Shown here in pieces: positions 33,413-42,200 of a stretch of 64,000 bases of DNA; position 1 is the stretch's first letter; each line of letters begins with the position of its first letter. Source of the DNA: Novimethylophilus kurashikiensis (GTDB lineage Bacteria; Pseudomonadota; Gammaproteobacteria; Burkholderiales; Methylophilaceae). The stretch lies in assembly GCF_003112435.1 (NCBI RefSeq), contig NZ_BDOQ01000013.1, forward strand, positions 62,001-126,000, given 5' to 3'. A program made the position numbers and the translations under genes. The notes beneath the pieces are model-generated. The model was given only the letters and a program-made list of their open reading frames with translations, was not told the DNA's origin and did no database searches.

Positions 33413-33500
33413 TTCGCACCGGGCCTACTACTAAATCGAAAGGCCCGGTTAGCGCGAACCGATTATTCGCCCCCCTCCACGCGTTCTCCTTCGCGTGGTT

Positions 33501-33529
33501 AAGCCCTCACCCACTGAGGGCTTTTTTTT
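33501..33529 (+). terminator. Terminator after the PRC-barrel gene
   Basis: AAGCCCTCA pairs with TGAGGGCTT around five bases, then eight T residues. Another hairpin, CCACGCG/CGCGTGG (33477-33498), precedes it. Confidence 0.92.
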
Positions 33530-33569
33530 GTCTGGAGGACTCTCGAGCAATCAAAAATAAGGCGAGAGC

Positions 33570-34061
33570 TTAAAAGCTGGGAATGACTTCCGGCACATGA
33601 TTTTCGATCTGAGTTGCCATATCCTCGGCGATGGCATCCCAAGCCTCTTCCATTTCAGAGGTCATGTTGATTGGTTGGGGAAAATGGGTGGAGAATACGC
33701 CAATTACCAATCCATCCTTGCTCAAGATAGGCGTGGATTGGACGGCATTGAAGTAATTAGTCCCGATCCGGGAGAGCATGAGGGCGAATTTCGGGTTCTG
33801 GTTCAGATCGGAAAAACAGACGCGTGAGCCTAGTCGAAACGCCATAGCGCAAATGGTGGAGCCCGTCGTTTCCACGCTCGAGAAATTATCCAGGAAAAAA
33901 TCATTGAAGCCATGCTGGACGACAATTTCCAGGCACTTGTTGCTGGGGTTGTATATCTGCATGTTTCCCAAAGTAGCGCCCCAGTTGATTGCTGAGTCGA
34001 GAAGCTTTTGTAGCCCCGCTTTGCAAACGTCTGAGTGAACGTGCATTTCATTGGCGGTCAT
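33570..34061 (-). CDS. Stand-alone GAF-domain protein
   Basis: 163 residues, almost all a GAF domain: LLDSAINWGATLGNMQIYNP, CLEIVVQHGFNDFFLDNF, then STPILSKDGLVIGVFSTHF. GAF domains bind small ligands or chromophores; here a conserved chromophore Cys is not evident. There is no output domain, so it may act through a partner. It is encoded upstream of the GGDEF-EAL gene on the same strand, 140 bases away, probably as a separate unit (AAGGAGA precedes the ATG). Confidence 0.8.
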   Translation of the reverse strand: MTANEMHVHSDVCKAGLQKLLDSAINWGATLGNMQIYNPSNKCLEIVVQHGFNDFFLDNFSSVETTGSTICAMAFRLGSRVCFSDLNQNPKFALMLSRIGTNYFNAVQSTPILSKDGLVIGVFSTHFPQPINMTSEMEEAWDAIAEDMATQIENHVPEVIPSF

Positions 34062-34201
34062 TCACTTCTCCTTAAGATTGAAACAACTGCAAGGCCGTCC
34101 TGAAAAGGGCGGCACAATTTACCGATGATAGTGGTATTTAGAAGAGATGCTACCTATTATTTCAGCCAGTAGCGGAGCAGATATCGATGTGATGCTTGTT
34201 G

Positions 34202-36376
34202 TTACGGGCGGTCGTCCACGAACGTGACCCCCTCATTAGGATACTCTCCCTGCGGCGTTTCACCCCGTTCCAGAATCGTCAAAAATTCATCGGCATCAAC
34301 CGGCCTGCCGAAGAAATAACCTTGCCCCTCGCTGCATTGCAACGCCTGCAGGAATGCCAGATGTTCCGTGGTTTCCACACCTTCTGCGATGGTTCGGAGT
34401 TTCAGGCTGTCGGCCATGCTGACAATGGCGCGGACGATCGTGGCATCGTCCGTATCGTCGTTGACGTCATGGACGAAAGACTGATCGATCTTGAGGGCGT
34501 CGATAGGGAAATGCTTGAGATAACTGAGGTTGTGGTAACCCGTACCGAAATCGTCGATGCTGAGCTGCACGCCCATGTCCTTGAGATCATGTAGGGTGAT
34601 GGCGATGGTTTCGGCGTTTTGCAGCAGCACGCTTTCGGTGAGTTCGAGCTCGAGCGAGTGGGGCGGCAGGGCGGTTTCTTCCAGGATGCCGGCGAGGTTG
34701 GGAAGGAACTCCTTATTGCGGAATTCGGCCGGAGAGATGTTGACCGAAATCGGTAGCAGGGGGAGCCCACTTTGATGCCAGGCTTGTGCCTGTATGCAGG
34801 CTTCTCGCAGCACCCATTGGCCGATCGTGCCGATCATGCCGGATTCTTCGGCGATGGGAATGAATTGCATCGGCATCATCAAGCCGTGTTCAGGGTGATG
34901 CCACCTTAGTAGCGCTTCGGCGCCGACCAGCTTGCCAGTTTGCAAATCGATACGGGCCTGATATTGCAACCCGAATTCCCGGCGTTCGACGGCACGGCGC
35001 AGGTTGCGTTTGAGCGTGTGGCGCTGCACCGCACGGGTGTTGAGTTCGGTGGTAAAAAACTGGTAGTTGTTGCGGCCGTTTTCCTTGGCGTGGTACATGG
35101 CGATATCAGCGTGTCGTACCAGGGTGTCGGCACTGTCGCCGTCATCCGGGTAAACGCTGATGCCGATGCTCAGGCCCAGTTCGATCTCGTGGCCGTCTAC
35201 CATCAAGGGATTGGCGAAACCATCCAGCATTTTTCCGGCCACCTGCGCGGCGTCTTCGGCGTCCTCGATCTCGGCCAGCAACACCACGAATTCGTCTCCG
35301 CCCTGACGGCACAAGGTATCCGAACTGCGCACGCAGGATTTTAGCCGCATGGCTACGGTTTGCAGTAGCAAGTCGCCCACGGCGTGGCCCAGCGTATCGT
35401 TGACGTGCTTGAAATGGTCGAGGTCAATGAACAGTACGGCGATCGGACTCTGCTGCCGGTGCGCGAGATTAATGGCCTGGGTGATGCGGTCGTTGAGCAG
35501 GGAGCGGTTCGGCAAGCCGGTCAGGAAATCGTGCTGGGCCAGATGTGCCATGCGCTCCGCCATCTTGTGCGTTTCGCTGATGTCGCGGCACACGATCACG
35601 GTACCGACGATATTCCCTCGTCGGTCGCGGATCGGCGAGGTGGAGTTGTGAATGGGAATCTCCCGGCCGTCGCGGCGGACCAGCAAGCTGGACTTGGATG
35701 CCAGGGCAGGCTTGTTTTGCTGCTCGGGCGAAGGCTTGGGCGTGACGATGTTGAGTATTTGGCCCAGGGCCAATCCCACGGCTTCATGCTCAGGCCAGCC
35801 TGTCATGCGTTCGGCAGCGGGGTTGAGATAGCTGATTTGCCCCATGGGGTTGGTGGTGATGACGGCGTCGCCGATGGAATTGAGCGTGACTTCGGCGCGT
35901 TCCATGTGCTCGTAAAGCACTTCTTCCGTGGCTGCCAGCACCGATTGCGCGGATTTTCGGTCGTCGATATCCATCACGGTCATGAGGTAGCCAATGAGGG
36001 AATCTCGCTCGCGGATGGGCGTTGCGATGGCCTTGGCCCATACGCCCAAGCCGTTGCCGCCGCCGAAGCGGAATTCCTCGGAGAAAGCTTGCCCAGTGCT
36101 GACGGTCTTGAGCCATTGGGCTTTGATGTGATCCACATCGGTTGAGTGAATACCGAGTAGCCAACCATTGCCGAGAACATATCCCCGGCCGAGGCCCGCC
36201 ATGCGTTGATAAGCCGGATTGGAATAACGGCACTGCCCTTTGATGTCGAAAATCAGGATGCCAAGGGGCGAAGCTTCGCTAATGCTGCGGAAACTCGCAT
36301 CGCTCAGGTGCTCGGGGTCGACAATGGGGATGCTGTCGTGCGTGTCGCTAACGGGGCTGCTTGTCTGAGATTCCAT
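34202..36376 (-). CDS. PAS-PAS-GGDEF-EAL cyclic-di-GMP enzyme
   Basis: 724 residues. Two PAS domains (about 25-150 and 160-285) lead to a GGDEF domain with intact active site RQGGDEF and an inhibitory-site RSSD five residues before it. The EAL domain is also complete: AEALLRW, ELELTES, SIDDFGTGY, ALKIDQSFV and EGVETTEHL. The protein may therefore both make and destroy c-di-GMP; many such enzymes mainly degrade it with GTP or PAS control. No membrane segment is seen. Its 3' neighbourhood and the riboswitch at 28.4 kb make c-di-GMP a theme here. The start lies inside the end of the BrkB gene, so they overlap by 29 bases. Confidence 0.95.
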   Translation of the reverse strand: MESQTSSPVSDTHDSIPIVDPEHLSDASFRSISEASPLGILIFDIKGQCRYSNPAYQRMAGLGRGYVLGNGWLLGIHSTDVDHIKAQWLKTVSTGQAFSEEFRFGGGNGLGVWAKAIATPIRERDSLIGYLMTVMDIDDRKSAQSVLAATEEVLYEHMERAEVTLNSIGDAVITTNPMGQISYLNPAAERMTGWPEHEAVGLALGQILNIVTPKPSPEQQNKPALASKSSLLVRRDGREIPIHNSTSPIRDRRGNIVGTVIVCRDISETHKMAERMAHLAQHDFLTGLPNRSLLNDRITQAINLAHRQQSPIAVLFIDLDHFKHVNDTLGHAVGDLLLQTVAMRLKSCVRSSDTLCRQGGDEFVVLLAEIEDAEDAAQVAGKMLDGFANPLMVDGHEIELGLSIGISVYPDDGDSADTLVRHADIAMYHAKENGRNNYQFFTTELNTRAVQRHTLKRNLRRAVERREFGLQYQARIDLQTGKLVGAEALLRWHHPEHGLMMPMQFIPIAEESGMIGTIGQWVLREACIQAQAWHQSGLPLLPISVNISPAEFRNKEFLPNLAGILEETALPPHSLELELTESVLLQNAETIAITLHDLKDMGVQLSIDDFGTGYHNLSYLKHFPIDALKIDQSFVHDVNDDTDDATIVRAIVSMADSLKLRTIAEGVETTEHLAFLQALQCSEGQGYFFGRPVDADEFLTILERGETPQGEYPNEGVTFVDDRP

Positions 36377-37298
36377 GCGAGCGGTTCTCCAGATATTGGG
36401 CGCGTTGCGATTTCAGACTGCCGAAATACAACGCATACTGGCGTGTGAATTCCGCTCCGTAGAAAAAAATTTGCGCCGAGTAATAAACCCACAACAACAG
36501 GGCAATGACCGAGCCGGCTGCGCCGAAGCTCGAAGTTACGCCACTGTTGCCCAAATATAAACCGATAAGATATTTGCCAAGGATGAACAAGCCTGCCGTG
36601 ACGGCTGCGCCTATCCACACGTCGTTCCACGAAAGCGGGGTGTCCGGCAGCATCTTGTAGATCACCGCGAACAAGCTGGCGATCACACCGAACGACACGA
36701 GCGACGAGATCCACGACAACAGCACGGCGGAGTTGCTCCAGAATCCGCCGACGAAATGCTCCAGCACCGACAACGCGGCGCTGACGATGAGCGAGATCAG
36801 TAGCAAGAATCCCAGCACCAGCACCAGGCTGAACGACAGCAAGCGGGTCTTGACTAGGGCGCCGACACCTGATTTCTCCTTGACCTTAGGGGTTGCCCAC
36901 ATTTCGTCGAGGCTGGCCTTGAGCTCGGCGAACACGCTAGTGGCGCCGATAATCAGGAGTACGGTAGCGATGGTGGTGGCGAGCAGTCCCGCATCCTTGT
37001 CGCGGGCTGCAGCCAGCAAGGCTTGGACGGCTTGTGCGCCATTTTCGCCCATGAGGCCGCGTATCTGGTTGATCAGCTCGCCCTGCGCGGCATCCGCGCC
37101 GAAAAAGTAGCCGGCGATGGCAATGGCCAGCACCAGGATAGGAGCCAAGGAAAATAGCGTGTAGAACGCCAGTGCCGCACCCTTGCTCGAGGCACGGTGA
37201 TCCATCCATTCCATCAACGCGTCATACAGCAGCTTGAACGCGCATTGGACGCTATTGGGAATGCGATGAAACACGCGCTGGAGCGTTGTAGAAGTCAC
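36348..37298 (-). CDS. YihY/BrkB-family inner-membrane protein
   Basis: 316 residues with about six membrane helices. The family pattern is clear: DHRASSKGAALAFYTLFSLA near the N terminus, APILVLAIAIAGYFFGADAA, then TSVFAELKASLDEMWATPK and LPDTPLSWNDVWIGAAVTAG. Once thought to be RNase BN, these proteins are now regarded as membrane proteins of uncertain function, possibly transport. The gene overlaps the GGDEF-EAL start, so the two are probably cotranscribed. The C-terminal cytoplasmic tail is short and basic. Confidence 0.93.
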   Translation of the reverse strand: MTSTTLQRVFHRIPNSVQCAFKLLYDALMEWMDHRASSKGAALAFYTLFSLAPILVLAIAIAGYFFGADAAQGELINQIRGLMGENGAQAVQALLAAARDKDAGLLATTIATVLLIIGATSVFAELKASLDEMWATPKVKEKSGVGALVKTRLLSFSLVLVLGFLLLISLIVSAALSVLEHFVGGFWSNSAVLLSWISSLVSFGVIASLFAVIYKMLPDTPLSWNDVWIGAAVTAGLFILGKYLIGLYLGNSGVTSSFGAAGSVIALLLWVYYSAQIFFYGAEFTRQYALYFGSLKSQRAQYLENRSHGISDKQPR

Positions 37299-37313
37299 CT
37301 TGGCTCACAAGCG

Positions 37314-37784
37314 TCATGGATAAAAGTCGGTGTCCACCGGGTAAACGGGCGCAGAAGCCGGTTGGTAATGCTGCTTGCTGCGGAAATTCGATTGCGCCGG
37401 AGACGGCCACATGCTGATGATCCGCTGGATCAACGAGGTAGGCCATGCAGTCAGCAGCGAGCGCGCCAATACCACCCCCTCCATGAGGCGAGTGAGGAAC
37501 CCTGGCTTTTGCTGCATCCTGCCCTGTGCCTGGGGCGCGACACGGCGCGAACGCTTGGGAATCATCCGGATGACGCGATCGAGTATGAACCCGCCGCCGA
37601 ATGCTGCAAGCAAGACCACGGGCGATGTCACCTTGCGTTTGAACTGCACCACCTTGTGTTTGAACTGGCCTGCCAGATGATGGGCTCGCGCAGCGACCGC
37701 TTCGTGGCGCAACAACAGGTGCGCCTCGCGTTCGCGGATCTGATCTTCCAGCGAGGAGCTGTGGTGATGAGGGTGTTCGCTCAT
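37314..37784 (-). CDS. YqjK-like basic protein of the yqjDE operon
   Basis: 156 residues. His-rich start (EHPHHHSSSLEDQI), then a helical Arg/His-rich segment (REREAHLLLRHEAVAARAHH), one possible membrane helix (SPVVLLAAFGGGFILDRVIR) and a Pro/Tyr tail. It resembles the third gene of yqjD-yqjE-yqjK operons by place, size and helical make-up; sequence identity is not verifiable here. It overlaps the preceding holin-like gene by four bases (ATGA), so translation is coupled. Confidence 0.65.
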   Translation of the reverse strand: MSEHPHHHSSSLEDQIREREAHLLLRHEAVAARAHHLAGQFKHKVVQFKRKVTSPVVLLAAFGGGFILDRVIRMIPKRSRRVAPQAQGRMQQKPGFLTRLMEGVVLARSLLTAWPTSLIQRIISMWPSPAQSNFRSKQHYQPASAPVYPVDTDFYP

Positions 37785-38245
37785 GGGAGAGGTTCTCCTG
37801 ACTGGGCAGGGGCTTGGGACGTGTTTTTACCCGATTGCTCGCGCGGCTTGATGCTTGCGAGCGTGGCCGGCCAGCGCAGATGGTAGCTTTTGTGCTTGAT
37901 CATCCAGGCAAGCACGGCAGCAGCACCGACGTTCAGCAGCACGATGAGCAGCAACGCTGCACTGGCCCACATGCCCAGGGCCACCAAGATGACGGCCACT
38001 GCTGCCAGAAAAGCCAGCCAGGCGCTCACCAGCAGGATGGCGATGGCAATCCCCGCCATGACCATGAACGCCAGGCTTTCGCCCGCCAGCCGGGTTTCCA
38101 GCGCCGCGAGTTCGAGATGATCGTGAACCAGGAGACGAATCTCCTTCCACAATCCCTTGATCTCGTCGAGCAGCCCGTGCGTGCCGGGCGGCGGCGCTTC
38201 GGGCGCAGTGCTGGAATCGAGGCCGGCGGTGGACATCGTCAGCAC
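37781..38245 (-). CDS. YqjE-like phage-holin-family membrane protein
   Basis: 154 residues. An amphipathic start (LLDEIKGLWKEIRLLVHDHLELAALETRLAGESL) is followed by two adjacent membrane helices (FMVMAGIAIAILLVSAWLAF, then VILVALGMWASAALLLIVLL). This is the YqjE/holin-X superfamily pattern. In enteric bacteria YqjE lies between yqjD and yqjK, as here. The role is uncertain; YqjD links inactive ribosomes to the membrane in stationary phase and YqjE may assist. Confidence 0.8.
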   Translation of the reverse strand: MLTMSTAGLDSSTAPEAPPPGTHGLLDEIKGLWKEIRLLVHDHLELAALETRLAGESLAFMVMAGIAIAILLVSAWLAFLAAVAVILVALGMWASAALLLIVLLNVGAAAVLAWMIKHKSYHLRWPATLASIKPREQSGKNTSQAPAQSGEPLP

Positions 38246-38251
38246 TCCGGA

Positions 38252-38560
38252 TTAACGCGAACCGCTGCTCAGCAAACGGCTCAGCAAGAAGCCGGAAGCG
38301 ACGGCGATACCGATGGCAGCCATCGGATGTTCTTGCACATAGGCGCAGGAACTATCCACGATGCGCGACTGCATATCCTTGAGCTGGCCGCCTTTGACGC
38401 TCAGCGATTCTACGGCCTCGTTAGCCGCCCCGGCGATGCTGTCCACGGCGGAATGCGCGCCAGCGGCCATGCGTTCCACGGCAGGCTTGGCCGTGTTCTT
38501 GATGGTGTCCTGCACGTCGGATGGGGAGGTGGCGGTATTGAAGTTTCCAGAGGTTTCCAT
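38252..38560 (-). CDS. YqjD/ElaB-family (DUF883) membrane-anchored protein
   Basis: 102 residues. The helical soluble part (DTIKNTAKPAVERMAAGAHS, VDSIAGAANEAVESLSVKGGQ) ends in CAYVQEHPMAAIGIAVASGF and LLSRLLSSGSR, the DUF883 hallmark of a VxEHPxxAIGIAxGxGFLLGxLLxR-type tail anchor. The E. coli relatives are RpoS-controlled tail-anchored proteins that bind ribosomes. First gene of the three-gene unit, six bases before the YqjE-like gene. A GGAAA ribosome binding site precedes the ATG. Confidence 0.9.
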   Translation of the reverse strand: METSGNFNTATSPSDVQDTIKNTAKPAVERMAAGAHSAVDSIAGAANEAVESLSVKGGQLKDMQSRIVDSSCAYVQEHPMAAIGIAVASGFLLSRLLSSGSR

Positions 38561-38692
38561 GGCGATTTCCTTTATTTGAAGTTGATCTGAACGCTATCCC
38601 TTGCGCTATCAATTGCAACCAAGAGATCCAGGCTCAACCTTAAGCCACAGGGGAAAACCATTCAGTGCGCTAGGATACTTATTCAGGATCGT

Positions 38693-40693
38693 TTAACGAC
38701 GGCGTACTTCCTCGGTCTTGGCGCGCTGCCGTTTGAGAATCTGCGTACACTCGTTCTCGAATCCCTTGTCGGGATCGACCAGCGGAATCAGTGCCAGCAG
38801 CGGTGTAATCGCTCCCAAGGCCAATGCGCCCAATCCCTTGGTAGCGATGCGTTTCTTGTCGAGGTGCACATCGGGGTCGCCGAAGGTGCCCTGGATGTAG
38901 ATCGGGCTGGTGAGCGCAATGGGACTGGTTTTTTTGGTCTCCTGGTTGATCACCATGTTCATGCGCTCGTTAGACAAATTGATATCGCCGTCGCCGAAGA
39001 TGCTGGTGATGCTGGTGTCGAGCAACAGCAGGTTGGTGTTCATTGTTCCGTTGCGCACATTGAAATCGGCGACCCCGCAATTGATGCGGATCGGTTTGTC
39101 GCCGGTGATTTTCAACTGCAGGATTTCCAGCAGATGCAGGCTCACTGCCTCCATCATGAGACGGCTGATTTCGCCGCCTGCGATGATTAGCGACATCTTG
39201 CCGTTGGAGCTGCCCAGCATGTTGGCGACCGCGTTGCCGTGACCTTTTAAATCGAATGCGCCGTTGATCTCGCCTACGTTGGTGTCTTCGAGCTTCAAGG
39301 TAGGAAACATGCGGTTGAGCCGGAAGCGGCTCACATTCATCTTGATGTGCGCCTGGATCGGGTCTTCATGACCGTCCAGCATCACATTGCCTGCCAAATG
39401 TCCTCCGGCGATCCCGAAATCCAGCGGTTCCAGCGTGAGCTTGGCGTCGCGCATTTGCAGCCGGGTATCCAGGTTTTCTATCGGCAATTGCTTGGGACGC
39501 TCGATACGCTTGGCGTGCAGCTTGACGTCGGCGTCCACCGAGTTCCAGCGCTGGGTCTTGAACGGCACGCTGGGCAAGACGTGGCCCGATGTCTTGACCC
39601 GCTTGGCGGGTTTGTCTGCCTTCTCCTCGGTTTTTGCCGTATCGGTCTCGTCCTGCGTGGGGGGCGTTTCGTCGACGGTAATGTCTTGCGTGGACGAGGT
39701 CCCGATCACCGGGCCCAAGTCGGCCAGGTCGAGCACGTCGAAGCGCATTTCGCCGTGCATGAACGGGCGCTTGCTGCCTGCATCCACTTGCAGCGTCCCA
39801 GCCACGTCGCTATGGCCGATGTTGCCGGTGAAGCTTTCGTAGCGCCACATCTTGCCCTGATGCACGAGCCGTCCCTGTGTGCGGTAGGGGCCGGTTTCCG
39901 GCAGGGCGATGCCGATGATGGGGTAGAGCAGCGCCATGCTCTCGCCGCTTAGCGCGATGTTCATGTCGATAGCCGAGAACTGCCGCAGGTTGGTGATGCG
40001 GCCGTCGGCAATCAACCCGCTCTTGCCGATTTTGGCGTTGATCTTAAGCGGATAAGGCTTAGCGTCGTCCTGCAATGCCAACACCGGCCCGCCAGTGCCG
40101 TCCACAGCCAATGGCAATCGTTTGTATTGACCCGCTACGTTAAACGCGATGCCTTCGCTCCCCGCCTTGCCGTTGGCGTTCTGGGTGGAAAAGTCGGCGC
40201 GGATGCTGGTGGCTTCTCGGTCGTCGTCGAAGGTGATGCGGCCTTGTTGCACGCTGATGCGATCGATGGGGATGCTGGTACTCTCGTCACTTTGCTGCTT
40301 GTCCAGCAGCCAGTTTTTTTGCCCTTGCCCGCTGATTTCGAGATCGACCGCAGGTTTGTTCAGGCGGACGTCCGGCACATGAATTTTTCGACGCAGCAGG
40401 GCGGGAATATCGAGGCTGAAATCCACCTCATCCAGCGTCACCATCTGGCGCTGCTTGGCCCATTCTGGATTAGCAAACGTAACGTTGGAGGTATGCACGC
40501 GAAACAGCGGCCATCCGAGATGCACATCGAGATTGCCGTTAATCACCAGCTGGCGTCCGGTCGATTCCGTCACCGTGCGCGCGATGGGGCCGCGCAGCCA
40601 GTTCCAGTCGAAGAACACGACCATGAGTGCAACGATGAGGATTAGCGCGAGCAAACCACCTGCGATCCACTTGATAGGGCGGGAGAGGGCCAT
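38693..40693 (-). CDS. AsmA-family inner-membrane-anchored protein
   Basis: 666 residues. One N-terminal membrane helix (WIAGGLLALILIVALMVVFF) then a large periplasmic beta-rich body. GRQLVINGNLDVHLGWPLFR and VTFANPEWAK are the AsmA start; the C-terminal AsmA_2-like region has GAFDLKGHGNAVANMLGSSN and MSLIIAGGEISRLMMEAVSL. AsmA-like proteins are bridge-type lipid carriers between inner and outer membrane. A Lys/Asp-rich low-complexity linker (DETDTAKTEEKADKPAKRVK) interrupts the body near residue 345. A palindrome copy lies 58 bases upstream. Confidence 0.92.
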   Translation of the reverse strand: MALSRPIKWIAGGLLALILIVALMVVFFDWNWLRGPIARTVTESTGRQLVINGNLDVHLGWPLFRVHTSNVTFANPEWAKQRQMVTLDEVDFSLDIPALLRRKIHVPDVRLNKPAVDLEISGQGQKNWLLDKQQSDESTSIPIDRISVQQGRITFDDDREATSIRADFSTQNANGKAGSEGIAFNVAGQYKRLPLAVDGTGGPVLALQDDAKPYPLKINAKIGKSGLIADGRITNLRQFSAIDMNIALSGESMALLYPIIGIALPETGPYRTQGRLVHQGKMWRYESFTGNIGHSDVAGTLQVDAGSKRPFMHGEMRFDVLDLADLGPVIGTSSTQDITVDETPPTQDETDTAKTEEKADKPAKRVKTSGHVLPSVPFKTQRWNSVDADVKLHAKRIERPKQLPIENLDTRLQMRDAKLTLEPLDFGIAGGHLAGNVMLDGHEDPIQAHIKMNVSRFRLNRMFPTLKLEDTNVGEINGAFDLKGHGNAVANMLGSSNGKMSLIIAGGEISRLMMEAVSLHLLEILQLKITGDKPIRINCGVADFNVRNGTMNTNLLLLDTSITSIFGDGDINLSNERMNMVINQETKKTSPIALTSPIYIQGTFGDPDVHLDKKRIATKGLGALALGAITPLLALIPLVDPDKGFENECTQILKRQRAKTEEVRRR

Positions 40694-40751
40694 TGTGGTC
40701 GGAAGGGAACAGAAAGGTGTCTTTTTCTAGCACGTCCAGCACGGGCTGCTC

Positions 40752-40767
40752 GGTTCGGCACCGAACA
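40752..40767 (+). promoter_or_regulatory. GGTTCG-N4-CGAACA motif between asmA and hemerythrin genes
   Basis: GGTTCGGCACCGAACA followed by GA, with 5 of 6 arm positions paired and a GC-rich spacer. The ACAGA end points at the hemerythrin gene, 160 bases away. Confidence 0.55.
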
Positions 40768-40927
40768 GAGATGGGGCGTTGGAATTAAGCCGGATACCAC
40801 ACAGTCGCGGCACAGGGCGAGGGGTATGGTCGTGTCGATGCCGGTAACGGCTCGACAACCGGGGCAGATATCCCAAGGTTAATTCAATACATCCAAGCAA
40901 ACCTCACCCAATGACTAGGAGATCGTC

Positions 40928-41560
40928 ATGAAAGATGCCATGAAAGACAAGGACATGAAGGATAAGGATCAATCCGCAATGCAGAACACGGAAATGGACA
41001 GCGAGGAGATGGAAGCACAGGACGCGATTTCGCTGCTGACGTCCGATCACGAACGGGTACAGCAGTTGTTCCAGGAGTTCGAGGAAATCAAGGACGACAT
41101 GGAAATGGAGGACGAAAAGGCCGACCTGGTCGAGCAAATTTGCATGGAGCTGACCATCCACGCCCAGATCGAGGAAGAGATTTTCTACCCAGCCATGCGC
41201 GGCGCGATTGAAGAGCAAGACATCATCGACGAGGCCGACGTGGAGCACGACACGGCGAAATATCTGATCTCGCAGCTCGAATCCATGAAGCCGGGCGACG
41301 ACCATTACGACGCCAAGGTGTGCGTGCTGGGCGATGTAGTCAACCACCACATCCAGGAAGAGCAAGACGAGATGTTCAGCAAGGCGCAGGACGCGGACAT
41401 CGACCTGGACGAACTCGGCCAGCAATTGATGGAACGCAAGCAAGAACTGATGCACGGCGAGGAATCGGGCGAGTCGAAATCCAAGCCCAAGAGCCGTAGC
41501 GCCGGCGGCAAGAAAAAGGAAAGCAAATCCAGCAGCCATCGCTCCAACGCACATCACTGA
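40928..41560 (+). CDS. Hemerythrin-like (HHE) domain protein
   Basis: 210 residues. A charged start (KDAMKDKDMKDKDQSAMQN) precedes an HHE four-helix domain with di-iron ligand candidates His in LLTSDHERVQQLF, His and Glu in TIHAQIEEEIFYPAM, His in DVEHDTAKYLI, and His and Glu in VNHHIQEEQDEMF. Hemerythrin-like proteins bind oxygen or nitric oxide or sense redox state. The C-terminal 50 residues are a Ser/Lys-rich, disordered basic tail (KSKPKSRSAGGKKKESKSSS). The ribosome binding site TAGGAG is at 40917. It is followed by a glycine-rich stress protein on the same strand. Confidence 0.9.
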   Translation: MKDAMKDKDMKDKDQSAMQNTEMDSEEMEAQDAISLLTSDHERVQQLFQEFEEIKDDMEMEDEKADLVEQICMELTIHAQIEEEIFYPAMRGAIEEQDIIDEADVEHDTAKYLISQLESMKPGDDHYDAKVCVLGDVVNHHIQEEQDEMFSKAQDADIDLDELGQQLMERKQELMHGEESGESKSKPKSRSAGGKKKESKSSSHRSNAHH

Positions 41561-41602
41561 TGCCCGGAGCGAGCCATTCAACATTATGAAAAGGAGACCA
41601 TC

Positions 41603-42154
41603 ATGGATGACGATCTAAGAGATGCAACCCATGCGGTCAAACCAGGTTCGCTAGTGACCGGGATATTCCCCGACCGCGAGAGTGCCGAGCGCGCTTACGC
41701 TTCTGTCGCCGATCGCGGCTACAGCGAGGATGACGTCAACCTCATGATGTCTGAGGAAACCAGGCAAAAATGCCTGACCGGACACGGCCTGCAAACCGAA
41801 ATGGGCAACAAGGCCGCGGAAGGCGCCGGTATCGGCGGGGCGATTGGAACGACTATCGGTGCCGTTGCAGGGGCCGTTGCAGCCCTAGGCACTTCGCTGC
41901 TGATCCCGGGTCTTGGCATCGCCGTGGCCGGTCCGCTGGCTGTAGGCATGGCCGGGGCGGGCGTGGGCGGCATTACCGGCGGCCTCGCAGGTGCCCTCGT
42001 CGGCTGGGGCATCCCTGAAGAACGCGTGAAAGAGTACGAGTCCGGCATCAAGAACGGCGGCATCTTCATGGCCCTCAAACCCAAGGACGAGCAAGACGCC
42101 GAATATGTGGAACGCACCTGGCGCGACAACAAGGGCCAGCACGTGTATCACTGA
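41603..42154 (+). CDS. Glycine-rich general-stress-type protein
   Basis: 183 residues. Residues 16-60 resemble the N-terminal part of general stress protein 17M/YflT (GSLVTGIFPDRESAERAYAS, VADRGYSEDDVNLMMSEE). A Gly/Ala-rich hydrophobic centre follows (AIGTTIGAVAGAVAALGTSL; GPLAVGMAGAGVGGITGGLA) and a polar end (VKEYESGIKNGGIFMALKPK). The centre could insert in or associate with the membrane as glycine-zipper helices. The protein at 56020 has the same architecture. It lies 42 bases after the hemerythrin gene, AAAGGAG before the ATG, and has its own terminator. Confidence 0.8.
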   Translation: MDDDLRDATHAVKPGSLVTGIFPDRESAERAYASVADRGYSEDDVNLMMSEETRQKCLTGHGLQTEMGNKAAEGAGIGGAIGTTIGAVAGAVAALGTSLLIPGLGIAVAGPLAVGMAGAGVGGITGGLAGALVGWGIPEERVKEYESGIKNGGIFMALKPKDEQDAEYVERTWRDNKGQHVYH

Positions 42155-42176
42155 ATATGGTTCGTAATGCTTCAAG

Positions 42177-42200
42177 CCGCCCTTAGGGGCGGTTTTTTTT
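42177..42200 (+). terminator. Terminator after the glycine-rich protein gene
   Basis: CCGCCC with GGGCGG around TTAG, then eight T residues. It abuts the antiporter stop on the other strand. Confidence 0.92.
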
